Source of the DNA: Saprolegnia diclina VS20
Lineage: Eukaryota > Oomycota > Saprolegniomycetes > Saprolegniales > Saprolegniaceae
Direction: 5' to 3'
Assembly: GCF_000281045.1 (NCBI RefSeq)
Contig: NW_008246089.1
Location: 462,963-488,972 of the forward strand
DNA length: 26,010 bases
Shown here in pieces: positions 10,583 to 18,742 of the stretch (position 1 is its first letter; each line of letters opens with the position of its first letter). A program made the position numbers and the translations under genes. Under the pieces are notes generated by a model. The model was not told the origin of the DNA and searched no databases. It saw nothing but the letters and a program-made list of their open reading frames with translations.

Positions 10583-11857
10583 TCCTCAGCAAACGCTATG
10601 CGCGTGGACGGCACCGCCCGGTGCGACGTGTTGGCCTCGATCGCCCGCTCGTAGTAGCGCTGCTTGGCCGACTTGGGTACGCGATTCGATTGCGTTTCGA
10701 GGGCGACGACGTGCGCGCGAATGGCCTCGTGACGCCGCTTCTTCTCGTCGACACTGAGCTCCATCCGCTCGAGAAAGTCCGTCCCAATGTCGCCCCACGC
10801 CTAGCATCCGCACATCCGATTTCTCGACACTAGACTCCGTTGTTGGCACCTTGGGCAAGGCAAAGAGGACGCCGCAGAACGTGCAGCGCTTCTTCTTGTC
10901 GCGAAACTCGGCGTACGACTGCGTCATGCCACAGCGCGGGCACTGCTTCTTGTTCTAATACAACGTCGATAGACTATTGCAAACGACCTTGTCATGTACT
11001 TGGCGCAAGCTGTACTCTTCTTCGCCCCGTGTGGACTGGAGCCGCTACAGCTCATGTTTCGACCTGAAATAAATTGTACAAAAATTGTCATACCTTTTGC
11101 CGGTTGTGCTCGGCGGCCTCCATGCGCGCGATAAAGTCGTCGGCCTTGTCCTCGTCGTCAAAATGGTTGACAAAATCGTAGCCGCACGCCGGGTTCTTCA
11201 TCGCCGCCAGCTGCGACCGCGTCTTCTTGGGCTGGAACCGACACTGCCGCGCGTCTTCGTCGGACGCAAACGCACGCTGCGTGGAGCTGGTCTTGGGCTT
11301 GGACAAGGCGTGGATAGTCTCCTATTCACGCAGTACATATGCGGCACTAGGCGACGTAGCATCACCTTGGGCAGCAGACGGGCCGTGTATGTTGCAGCGT
11401 CAACGGCAACCGGCGTTGGCACCGCCGTCGTCGGGAGTTTGGCACCACTGCGGGCCTGCTTGGCGGCTGTGATTGACGCCACTTTGGTATGCACACGGTT
11501 CTTGGCCCGGCTAATCGTCTGAATGTTTTCGCTCTGTCGACCCCGCAGCGACGCAGACGACGAGCTCGGTGTCGGTGGCTTGGAGGAGCTCGGCGTCGGT
11601 GGTGTGAACGAGCTCGGCGGTAGTGGTGCTGTCTTGGCGGCAGCGTTCTGCACCGTTGTGACCAGTAGCGCTGCTGTGTCTGCTGTGATCGCAGGTGGCG
11701 AGTCCGGCATCGACGCTGTCATCGGTTGGTCCTTCTTGGCGTGCGCCGAGATGAGGCTGGCTTGGCACAAAATGTCGGCGATCTCAGCATCGTCGTCGTC
11801 CTCAAAGCTGCCCGAGCCATTGCCATCGTGCTCGTACGACCGAGCCGTGTCACTCAT
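10576..11857 (-). CDS. Zinc-ribbon protein, function unknown
   Basis: Exons in coding order: 11857-11366, 11321-11094, 11044-11000, 10954-10850, 10800-10576; 364 aa. The N-terminus (about 1-40) is acidic, and residues 60-160 are Ser/Thr/Pro/Ala-rich and probably disordered. The middle part, NPACGYDFVNHFDDEDKADD and FIARMEAAEHNRQK, is charged and helical. Residues 260-282 form a C-x2-C-x15-C-x2-C zinc ribbon (CPRCGMTQSYAEF ... CTFCG). A helical tail follows (LERMELSVDEKKRRHEAIRA) and ends EEP. A 139-nt gap between exons 2 and 4 resolves into two ordinary introns (49 and 45 nt) around a 45-nt exon encoding RLQSTRGEEEYSLRQ. That is better than one oversized intron because all three junctions are phase 0. 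I do not recognise the family; nucleic-acid or protein binding through the ribbon is a general inference. It shares a 50-bp promoter with the next gene. Confidence 0.8.
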
Positions 11858-11907
11858 CAGCCAAATCTGTCTTCTAAATATACATATATTCCTCGCTCAA
11901 AGCCAAG
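11858..11907. promoter_or_regulatory. 50-bp bidirectional promoter
   Basis: Only 50 bp separate the two divergent start codons (zinc-ribbon gene, -, and the unknown gene, +). The centre is AT-rich (TAAATATACATATATTC, about 11874-11890), unlike the GC-rich exons, and could serve as a shared TATA-like core. Transcripts must have very short leaders or start inside the opposite gene. Confidence 0.6.
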
Positions 11908-13168
11908 ATGCCCACCGACATTCAAGCGCTCAAGGGCACGATCGAGGCGTCGATCGAAGAGCTCGTGCGCCTCGCCGACACCAAGATCAACTGGACCAAC
12001 GGCGCCGGCAAAGGCTACATCTTCCTTCCCGGCGTCTACCAGTGGCACGCGGACAAGGCCGAGGCGTCGCCGCCCGTCGATGCGCCGCCGACGGAAACGC
12101 TCGCGCCGGCTACCGAGGCGGTGTCCGAGCCACCGCCAGCTGCTGACGGAGATGCAAACGTTGAGGCACCGGCCAGCATTGTCCCTGACGCGCCCGCGCC
12201 CGCGTCCATCGCTGTTTTGCGCGACCAGCCGGCTGCGACGCCCGTGCGTCTGGAGCGCCCTTCAGTTTCGTCTTCATCGCATGGCGTAGGAGGCAACCGC
12301 CGAGGCATTGCCAAAGGAACCACCGTCGGCGCCGATCGTGGACGATGACAAGCGCTTGGACCGAGAGCTCGCGCAAGTCGCGGCCTTCCTCATGAACGAC
12401 GACGATATCGTCTCGATGAGCTTTACGCTCACGCTGCACGGCGACAACACGTTCGAGTACCTCTGGAAGCAGAAGCGCGCGGGCGCGCGCCCCATGGAGC
12501 ACAAGGTCGAGCTCTACGGCGCGTGGTCGAAACCGGTCTTGAACCGCGACCGGTACGGCGAGCGCGATTCGCGTCTCTTTCTCGATACGCACCGCGCCAA
12601 GTTTGCCCGGCTCGCCAACTATGGTTCCGCGACTTGTTCGGCGGCTGGATGGTCTCGGCTGACGACCATATGCTGGGTAGATGCGACGACAGGCGTGTGG
12701 CGACAGACGCTCCGGACGCTCACGCGCAACGGTGAGGACTATGTCGTGTGCGGCCAGAACGACCGCGGGCTCCCGCCGATCCGGCTCGTCTTCACCGTCC
12801 TCGACGGCAACGTCCTCGAGAGCAACGGGCTCGCATTTCCACACGACATTGTGTCCAACTCGATCTCGAGCCGAATTCTCTCGGGCTTGACCAAGAAAGC
12901 GGCCAACAAGCTCGGGACGCCGCTGGACGTAATGACGGATCGGTGGCTGCCCTGCCGCAAACTCTGCCTCAAGCAACTCCCACCCAACGGCATTGTCAAG
13001 CCCTTCAACCCGCTCCTCGCGTGCGTCTCGGACTATGAAGCGTATGTTATCCTCATGGACACTGCCCTGTGTAGGCTCGCCGAGATTCTGCACAAGCGCG
13101 GCGAAGCTGCCAACCTCGACTCTGTGTTGTGTGTGCGCGAGCGCACGCCAAGCATGACGGTAGTTTAA
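11908..13168 (+). CDS. Hypothetical protein, possible beta-rich domain
   Basis: Favoured exons: 11908-12243, 12290-12623, 12681-13020, 13075-13168; 367 aa. The N-terminus is a helix (IQALKGTIEASIEELVRLAD) followed by WTNGAGKGYIFLPGVYQWH. A Pro/Ala/Glu linker covers about 50-120. The core from about 130 includes IVSMSFTLTLHGDNTFEYLW, KVELYGAWSK, and later DYVVCGQNDRGLPPIRLVFT; the alternating hydrophobic strands suggest a beta-sandwich or barrel. The first intron is forced by a frame change. The second (57 nt) and third (54 nt) are multiples of three without in-frame stops, so a continuous reading is also possible. I prefer splicing because codon use inside those segments is poor and both have usable GT-AG ends. 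No family is recognised. The gene ends 19 bp before the stop of the oxygenase gene on the other strand. Confidence 0.72.
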
Positions 13169-13187
13169 GGTGTTCTTAGCTCGTCGA

Positions 13188-14972
13188 TTAGTAGTCGGGC
13201 GTCGCGCACGAGTCGCGGCGCCACGGACGCTTCTTGAACACGACGTCTTCCATGAAATCCCGGGTCGTGAGCGCCGGGGTGCCCTTGGGTCGGGACGGGT
13301 TTAGGATCGAGTGCGGCGTCGCGCGGAGAAAGTACGGCATCGACATGCGCCGTTCGAGCTCGTCGTCGACAACCGTGGCCGGCACGCGGTGCAGCGGCGC
13401 CGAGATGAGACCGTTGGTGATGTACGCGAGAGTCTCCCCCGCAAAGACGGAGAAGTGAATCACTTCCGCATCTGCCTCGACGTCCGTCCAGAGCATGCGT
13501 TCCAGATTCCACATCTGGAGGCCGGGAATGGTCGCGCACGGCGAGACCGTGACCAGACCCAGATCGGCATGCTACAACGAGCAACACGGATATGACGTCC
13601 TAGGAAGTCAAAAGATGAAGACGCACCGAGCCACACGACATGTTGATGTCGAGGCGGTTCGGGTCTACGAACTCGCCCTTCTTGTTCTTGTAGTTGTAGA
13701 TGCGCAGGACGGACGCGCCATACCGACATGTGAGGTCGGTCGTCGTCACGTCCGCGTCCGAAGCGGGCGGCGGCGCGTCCGAGTCGAGGAGCTCGTGGAA
13801 CATCCAGTGTCGGTCAATGTTGAGGATGTTGCACACTGCCTCCATGCAGTCGCGGCCGATATTATCGAGGAGGTTGAGCAGCGAGAGCATTTGCGCGGCA
13901 AAGTCTTCCTGCTTGGCGTCGACAAAGTACGGTCGCGGCCAGACCGTGCCACTCGCGGCGAGCGGGCGGCGCATCTGGAGGTACTCGCGCGTCGTGTCGC
14001 CGTTGAAGCCCACGTACCGGCCCTTGGAGACAAGCGACGTTGGTTCGTCTCTGACAGGCTACAGCACCAAGGCGTCAAGACCACGCTAGTCGTGTCAATA
14101 GCAACCCACCTTGGACCAGCACATGAGCGACTGGAAGGGCGACCGCGGCTTCTCCATTTCGTCGCTCGGAATGTAGTCGGTGGCATCGACGCGCTCCGAC
14201 CAGCGCTGTTCTGGCGGCAGCACAAGCTAACGACCCGTTGTGCTATGTGGTTGGTCGACAGCGTTGGTGGTACCTGGTCGCGGAGCCATTGTCGGACAGC
14301 GCGGAAGGCTTCGACCGGAATGCCGGCTTGCTCGGGCGTCACCTCGATGCGGGCGAAACCAAAGGCGCGCATCTTGTCGACAAAGTCGAGCTGCGCGTGC
14401 TGCTGCTCGACCGAGTTGTCGCGACGGCTTAGTGCGAGGCCATTGATCGGGAAGAAGGGTGACGATTGCTCGGTCGCCGGCGGGATCGGCTGCGAGAGCG
14501 ACACGAGCGGGCGCACGACGAGCGCGTAATCCAAGATCGGCATCTCTTGCCCGTCCTGAAGCTCTTCCAGCATGCGGTGCGCGACCGTGTTGAGGAGCAC
14601 GAGCGGCAAGGGCGGCGAGTACGCTTCCAGCGCCGGCACGATCGCAAACACGCTGTTGCCTTCCGGAATGGCAAACTTGTCGCGGAGCCAAAGCTCGAGG
14701 TGGACGCACTGCGTGCCCTTTGCCGGGTCCACGGGCGCGATCGTCAATGGCAGCTTCAAGAGCGCGTCAATCATCATCCTGTTGTGGAAGAAGCGGATGT
14801 GCAGCGGCGCCGACTTTTCGAGGAGGGTCAGCGCCGCCTGCTCGGCGGTCGACGTCTCGGCTTGGAGGCCCGCGACCGGTGGGCTCGCCGCCGGTGCGCC
14901 CGTCGGTGCGTCATGGGGCGCCGTCGAGGCGTCTTCCGGCGTCGTCGCGGTCGGCGCGTCCGTCGTTGTCAT
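13188..14972 (-). CDS. 2OG-Fe(II) dioxygenase, isopenicillin N synthase-like, with extra N-terminal half
   Basis: Exons in coding order: 14972-14274, 14226-14110, 14058-13627, 13571-13188; 543 aa. The C-terminal part is a non-haem iron, 2-oxoglutarate-type oxygenase. Iron ligands are H417 and D419 in HADLGLVTVSP, formed by the exon 3/4 join, and H477 in SAPLHRVPA. R491 in the R-x-S motif (RMSMPYFL) would bind the 2OG carboxylate. A DIOX_N-like start, DKMRAFGFARIEVTPEQAG, lies near residue 200. Residues 1-45 are Ala/Pro/Thr-rich. Residues about 50-190 (FFHNRMMIDALLKLPLTIAP, HLELWLRDKFAIPEGNSVFA) are a folded segment I cannot name. Typical members have about 300-360 aa, so this extension is odd. 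The substrate is unknown. The motifs are complete, so activity is expected. The ATG follows a TTG-CTC-CGA run with no nearer upstream ATG. Confidence 0.87.
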
Positions 14973-15364
14973 TCGGAGCAAGCTGCTGACAGTGCAATGT
15001 CGGTCGCTATTAATATCGCAAACCGGGCATCGAATGTATTTTATTATTCACGCTACACTTGGGAATACTATTCGTAATTGAGTGCTGGTATTGTATTACC
15101 TTGAAGTACCGCGTTCTTGCCGCATTTTTTTGGCCAAGTAGATGTGGGTACCTTCCTCCAACTCGTCCTCTGCAAGCCGACAAGGACCTCTGAAGCCGAC
15201 AAGGACCTCTGAAGCCGACAAGGCCCTCTGAAGCCGACGAGATGCAGCCGCGAGGTGCATGATCGCGAAGCTTCCAGGAGGCCACCGCGACGACAAGCCT
15301 CCGCTTGCAATTTTTCCTCGGCTCATGATGATGGACCAAGAGATGATGCGACGAACGCGAGTGA
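14973..15364 (-). promoter_or_regulatory. Gap between PP2C 3' end and oxygenase promoter
   Basis: This 392-bp stretch lies between two minus-strand genes. It holds the PP2C 3' UTR, a 19-bp minisatellite and the presumed oxygenase promoter. An AT-rich patch (about 15025-15075) sits 50-100 bp upstream of the oxygenase ATG. No gene is supported. Confidence 0.5.
15174..15242. repeat. 19-bp minisatellite, about 3.6 copies
   Basis: The unit AAGCCGACAAGGACCTCTG occurs at 15174-15192, 15193-15211 and 15212-15230. The third copy has one A-to-C change (GGCCCTC). A partial fourth copy, AAGCCGACGAGAT, follows. It is not in a multiple of three and lies outside any exon. Confidence 0.95.
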
Positions 15365-16490
15365 TTACTTGAGGAAGACAACGACGGCAGAGATGTTGTC
15401 GCAGCTACCTTGCTCGAGCGCAGCGTCGACGAGGAACTTGGCGGCTTGCGGTCGGTTGAGCGGCTCGAGCGACAACACAATGTTGACAGCCTCCTGGTCG
15501 TCGAGCTCGTCCCAGACGCCGTCGCACGCCAAAATGATAAACTCAACGTCCTCGTCTAGCCTACATAGCACCATCGTCGACTCATTGGGAAGAGCATTTG
15601 TTGTTGGTACGGTGTGCGAGAGATGAAGGGCTGCGCAGTGACCCACGGCTTGAGGCTCCTATCCCCAAAGCTCCTAGCCTGCATGAGCATTCGACGACGC
15701 AAGGTCGAGCGGTACCGCGTGACGGCGAGGACACCAGCGACACGATGTTGCATGACAAAGCCACCGGCTTGCGCGATGCGCGCCGCCTCATCGGGGTTCT
15801 CGGCCTTGTGGTCCTGCAAGTGGGTCGGGATACGAAGGGTACGGAAGACGCGCGTACCTGGCTGAGTCGCGTCGCGCGGCCGCTCTTGCACAGGACCGTC
15901 CGACTGCAGCATGAGGTATGAGTTACGAGGTATGGATCAAGAGTCGCGAGCAACCTGTCGCCGGCGTTGGCGGCGTACACGACGCGCATCGGCCCTTCCT
16001 GCACAATCACGGCGACAGCGGCTGTGGACCCTGCGTTCTCCGAGAAGTCTTCGAGGCAGCAGTCCATATCGGAGAGGATGAAGGCCCTAATGGCACGCGG
16101 CGTCATGGAGGCGGCGTACGTGGTAAGGACGTACCGTTCAAGGAGCTCGTCCATGGTCGCGCCGTCCTTTCTTGCGGCCTCAGCCTCAAGCGTCTTGTGC
16201 AATCGATCTTGCAAGAAGGCTGAGACGCCTCGACCTACGTGCAGGCTCAGCTTCTACGATGTCACGTGGAATCGCCGACCGCCATGGCCATCGAAGACCG
16301 CAAAGAAGCCGTTCTGGGGCGTGTGGAGGAAGCCGTCGACGACGCGGATCGCGTCTTCCATGGTCTTGCGCTTGCTAGGGTTCTGAATGCGCGCATGAGC
16401 ATCATCGACCATCGCCTCGTCGCCTCGTACCATCTCCTCATGGAAGCTCAGCAAGCGGCAGCTCCCGAGCGATGCGACCGGCGCTGCCAT
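15365..16490 (-). CDS. PP2C-family protein serine/threonine phosphatase (PPM)
   Basis: Exons in coding order: 16490-16280, 16234-15955, 15903-15858, 15813-15716, 15673-15611, 15560-15365; 297 aa, close to a bare PP2C domain. It removes phosphate from Ser/Thr using two metal ions. All signature motifs are present: RKTMED (43-46 region), [10 protein letters not shown] (67-71, metal aspartate), GSTAAVAVI, then [46 protein letters not shown] (aspartate near 246) and [11 protein letters not shown] (aspartate near 287). Several of these exist only after splicing, which confirms the junctions. The start is the least certain point. The ATG at 16490 gives [10 protein letters not shown]; an in-frame ATG at 16571 would add 27 residues with AT-rich codons unlike the rest. 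No transmembrane or regulatory extension is seen. It is divergent with the oxidoreductase at 16894. Confidence 0.94.
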
Positions 16491-16893
16491 GCGGATACCA
16501 ACGTGAATAGTGTTGTGCGATACCTGTTTTAGTGTGATTTTATAAGTTTCGGCATATGCCTCTAAGGGCATTGCACTTACACCTCTCGCCAACAGCACTC
16601 GTCGACATCGCACTCCGACAAACACTTGAACCTGTGGATTTGCTACTGGTTCAGAGCTCAAGCAGATCCATTCTGCAGAGTGTGGTCAAAGCACCAACGC
16701 TCTTGGGAACATTGTGGCCTTCGACGCGCGAAGGACGCCGAATTTAACACGTTGAACATGGCAGAAGGTCAGCAGCCAATCCAAACCCGCGATTACTTGG
16801 GTCAAAGTGGTTCTCACCACGCACTGTGATTGGCTGCTAAAAAGACCGTCCTGCAAATGGTCATTTCCAAATTTGCGATCTTTCACCCACAGC
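16491..16893. promoter_or_regulatory. Divergent promoter of PP2C and MDR genes
   Basis: This 403-bp region separates two divergent start codons. An 11-bp inverted repeat with CCAAT boxes lies 55-120 bp before the oxidoreductase ATG (separate entry). No further gene is supported. Confidence 0.6.
16771..16838. promoter_or_regulatory. Inverted CCAAT-box pair
   Basis: AGCAGCCAATC (16771-16781) is repeated in perfect inverted orientation as GATTGGCTGCT (16828-16838), 46 bp apart. Each arm contains CCAAT, the core recognised by NF-Y/HAP complexes in eukaryotes. The location in a divergent promoter fits a regulatory role. Confidence 0.6.
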
Positions 16894-17916
16894 ATGACTG
16901 CTCCTCCGACTACGATGCGCGCACTTGTCTACAGCGCATACGGCGCCGCCTCGTCGGTCCTCAGCCTCAAGGAGATCGCGGTGCCATCGCTCCAGCCTGG
17001 CCACGTCCTCGTCAAAATCGGTGCCTTTGGGCTCAACGCGGCCGACAAGATCCTCCTCGCCGGTACGCCATTCCCCGTGCGCTTAGCTCTCGGTGGCCTC
17101 TTCCGCCCCCGCGCCGACTCGGTGCTTGGCGCCGATTTTGCTGGCACGATCGAAGCGCTCGGCGATGGCGTCACCACGTACAAGGTTGGCGACGAAGTGT
17201 ACGGCGAGGTCAACTTCACGACAGGCGCCGGCGCGTTCGCCGAGTACGTGTGTGTCCCCGCCGACAGCGCGATGGCCCTCAAGCCCAAGCGTCTCTCGTT
17301 CGCCCAAGCCGCGGCCATGCCGATCTCGGGCCAAACAGCGTTTCTTGGACTTCGCGATGGGCTCCAGCTCCAGGCCGGCCAGCGTATCCTCATCAACGGT
17401 GCGTCCGGTGGCGTCGGCACCTTTGCCGTGCAGATCGCAAAGGCGCTGGGAGGTCATGTGACGGCGGTGTGCAGCACGGGCAACGTAGCCATGGTGCGCG
17501 AGCTCGGTGCGGATGACGTCATCGACTACACCACCGACGACTTTGTCACGAAATCGACAACGCTCTACGACGCAATCTTTGACGTCATGGGCAACCGCTC
17601 GATGCGCGACTTTCGGCGCCTCTTGGTGCCCCGCGGTACGTACTTGTCCGTGGGCGGGGACCCCGCAACATTCTTCTCGCGCACGATGTGCCTTCTCGCG
17701 TCCAAAGCGATTGCGTCGCAGTCGCTGCGGCTTTGCTTCTCGGCACCGTCCCATGCGCTGCTGACGGACCTCGCGCAACTCGTTGACCAAGGACTCGTGA
17801 CGCCCTACATTGAAAAGGAGTACGACCTGTCCGACGGCGTCGCGGCCATTGTCGAAGCCCACGAGAAGCACGCCAAAGGCAAGCGCGTCGTCAAGATCAC
17901 ACCAGTGTCCACATAA
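16894..17916 (+). CDS. Zinc-free medium-chain dehydrogenase / quinone oxidoreductase-like
   Basis: Single exon, 340 aa; it is the only intronless gene here. It is an NAD(P)H-dependent medium-chain reductase of the quinone oxidoreductase branch. Residues 10-130 form the GroES-like domain (HVLVKIGAFGLNAADKIL, GADFAGTIEALGDGV, KVGDEVYGEV, AEYVCVPADS). The Rossmann part has NGASGGVGTFAVQIAKALG at 168-186 and ELGADDVIDY near 203-212. The structural-zinc cysteine cluster of alcohol dehydrogenases is absent. The order and length match enzymes that reduce quinones or activated alkenes, and RTN4IP1-like relatives; the substrate cannot be told from sequence. The chosen ATG (MTAPPTTMRALVYSAYG) is preferred to the upstream in-frame GTG. 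MRALVYSAYG, seven codons later, is the usual family start and remains possible. Absence of introns could mean ancient transfer or retroposition; codon use looks native. Confidence 0.93.
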   Translation: MTAPPTTMRALVYSAYGAASSVLSLKEIAVPSLQPGHVLVKIGAFGLNAADKILLAGTPFPVRLALGGLFRPRADSVLGADFAGTIEALGDGVTTYKVGDEVYGEVNFTTGAGAFAEYVCVPADSAMALKPKRLSFAQAAAMPISGQTAFLGLRDGLQLQAGQRILINGASGGVGTFAVQIAKALGGHVTAVCSTGNVAMVRELGADDVIDYTTDDFVTKSTTLYDAIFDVMGNRSMRDFRRLLVPRGTYLSVGGDPATFFSRTMCLLASKAIASQSLRLCFSAPSHALLTDLAQLVDQGLVTPYIEKEYDLSDGVAAIVEAHEKHAKGKRVVKITPVST

Positions 17917-18742
17917 GCGCTTAACATAAAATGCATTATTTGGATATTCCTTGAGAGTCGCCGTGCAGTCGTGAGTGAGTACAGCGAATGTCGGAAATTG
18001 AAACTAACAAAATATGTGTCGTTGCTTGGAGGATCAACCGATACTGAGCAGATGCATCAACAAGTTTTGTCACTCAATGCAATTCGAGACCACCACACCG
18101 TACCCGAATCTGTACGGTCCTCGGTTTGGCCGGCAATTTCGAAATTTTAAACTGCGATTCCTCAAGCTCTACGCCACCAACGGCGACGCAACACGGCATT
18201 TCGTACTCACAAAAGCACTCTCTATCCACCTGCAACGTACGAACGATTTCATTTTCAACCTTGATTTGGCGTCGGCGCTGCGTCAAATCTCCGATTGCAA
18301 TCTGGTGGTGACGCATCTCGCCATGGATTGGTCAATATACACATATTTTTGGCCAATACAAGCGACGAATGCCCTTCGCCTGCCCCCACGACTGGGAACG
18401 ATGACCTGAACACGAAGGAAGTACACGAAGACCAAGGGATATCAATACTCCCCTGCGTAGACTATGCAATGGCAGTATAGGATAACAGTGAGCACACATG
18501 CTCTGGTGTGGACGGCTGGTCGGATTCGGTCCATCTGTGTTGACGTCTTAGGGTTAGCGTCGGACTCTTGCCTTCCGCCAGAGCAATTTGCCTTGGTTGC
18601 ATCCAATGACTCTGGAGACTCGTACTTGTCGCTCGTAACGCCGAGTGTGCTGCCTCACACAACTACGCTATGCTCCATCCCGCAGAAGCACTACACCACA
18701 GGACAGAAATGCAAAGGGTAGTATCAAGTTGATACAATGCGG
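17917..18742. other. Intergenic region between MDR gene and first pseudokinase
   Basis: About 825 bp between convergent genes, with lower GC than the exons. An ATG-initiated frame of 131 codons (18014-18409) has irregular codon use and no recognisable motif, so it is not called. A perfect palindrome lies at 18721-18735. Nothing else is supported. Confidence 0.5.
18721..18735. repeat. Palindrome GTATCAA-G-TTGATAC
   Basis: Seven-base arms match perfectly around one central base. It begins 8 bp past the stop codon of the first pseudokinase gene (minus strand), inside its 3' UTR. The half-site GTTGATAC recurs at 20601-20608, upstream of the same gene; a similar AGTTGATACT lies at about 23523-23532, between the other two paralogues. 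Confidence 0.8.

Noticed and set aside
12613-12690. Apparent coding in another frame (WFRDLFGGWMVSADDHMLG)
   Set aside because: It looked like evidence for a pair of frameshifts, but a 57-nt GT-AG intron at 12624-12680 explains the stretch and keeps the frame.
13042-13074. 33-nt GTATGT...TAG segment as an intron in the hypothetical gene
   Set aside because: It would be shorter than any other intron here; the 54-nt alternative from 13021 uses the same acceptor and a GTGCGT donor seen in other introns of the window.
18014-18409. ATG-started frame of 131 codons between the MDR gene and pseudokinase 1
   Set aside because: Codon use lacks the C/G-ending bias of the neighbours, there is no recognisable motif, and the region reads as AT-richer intergenic DNA.
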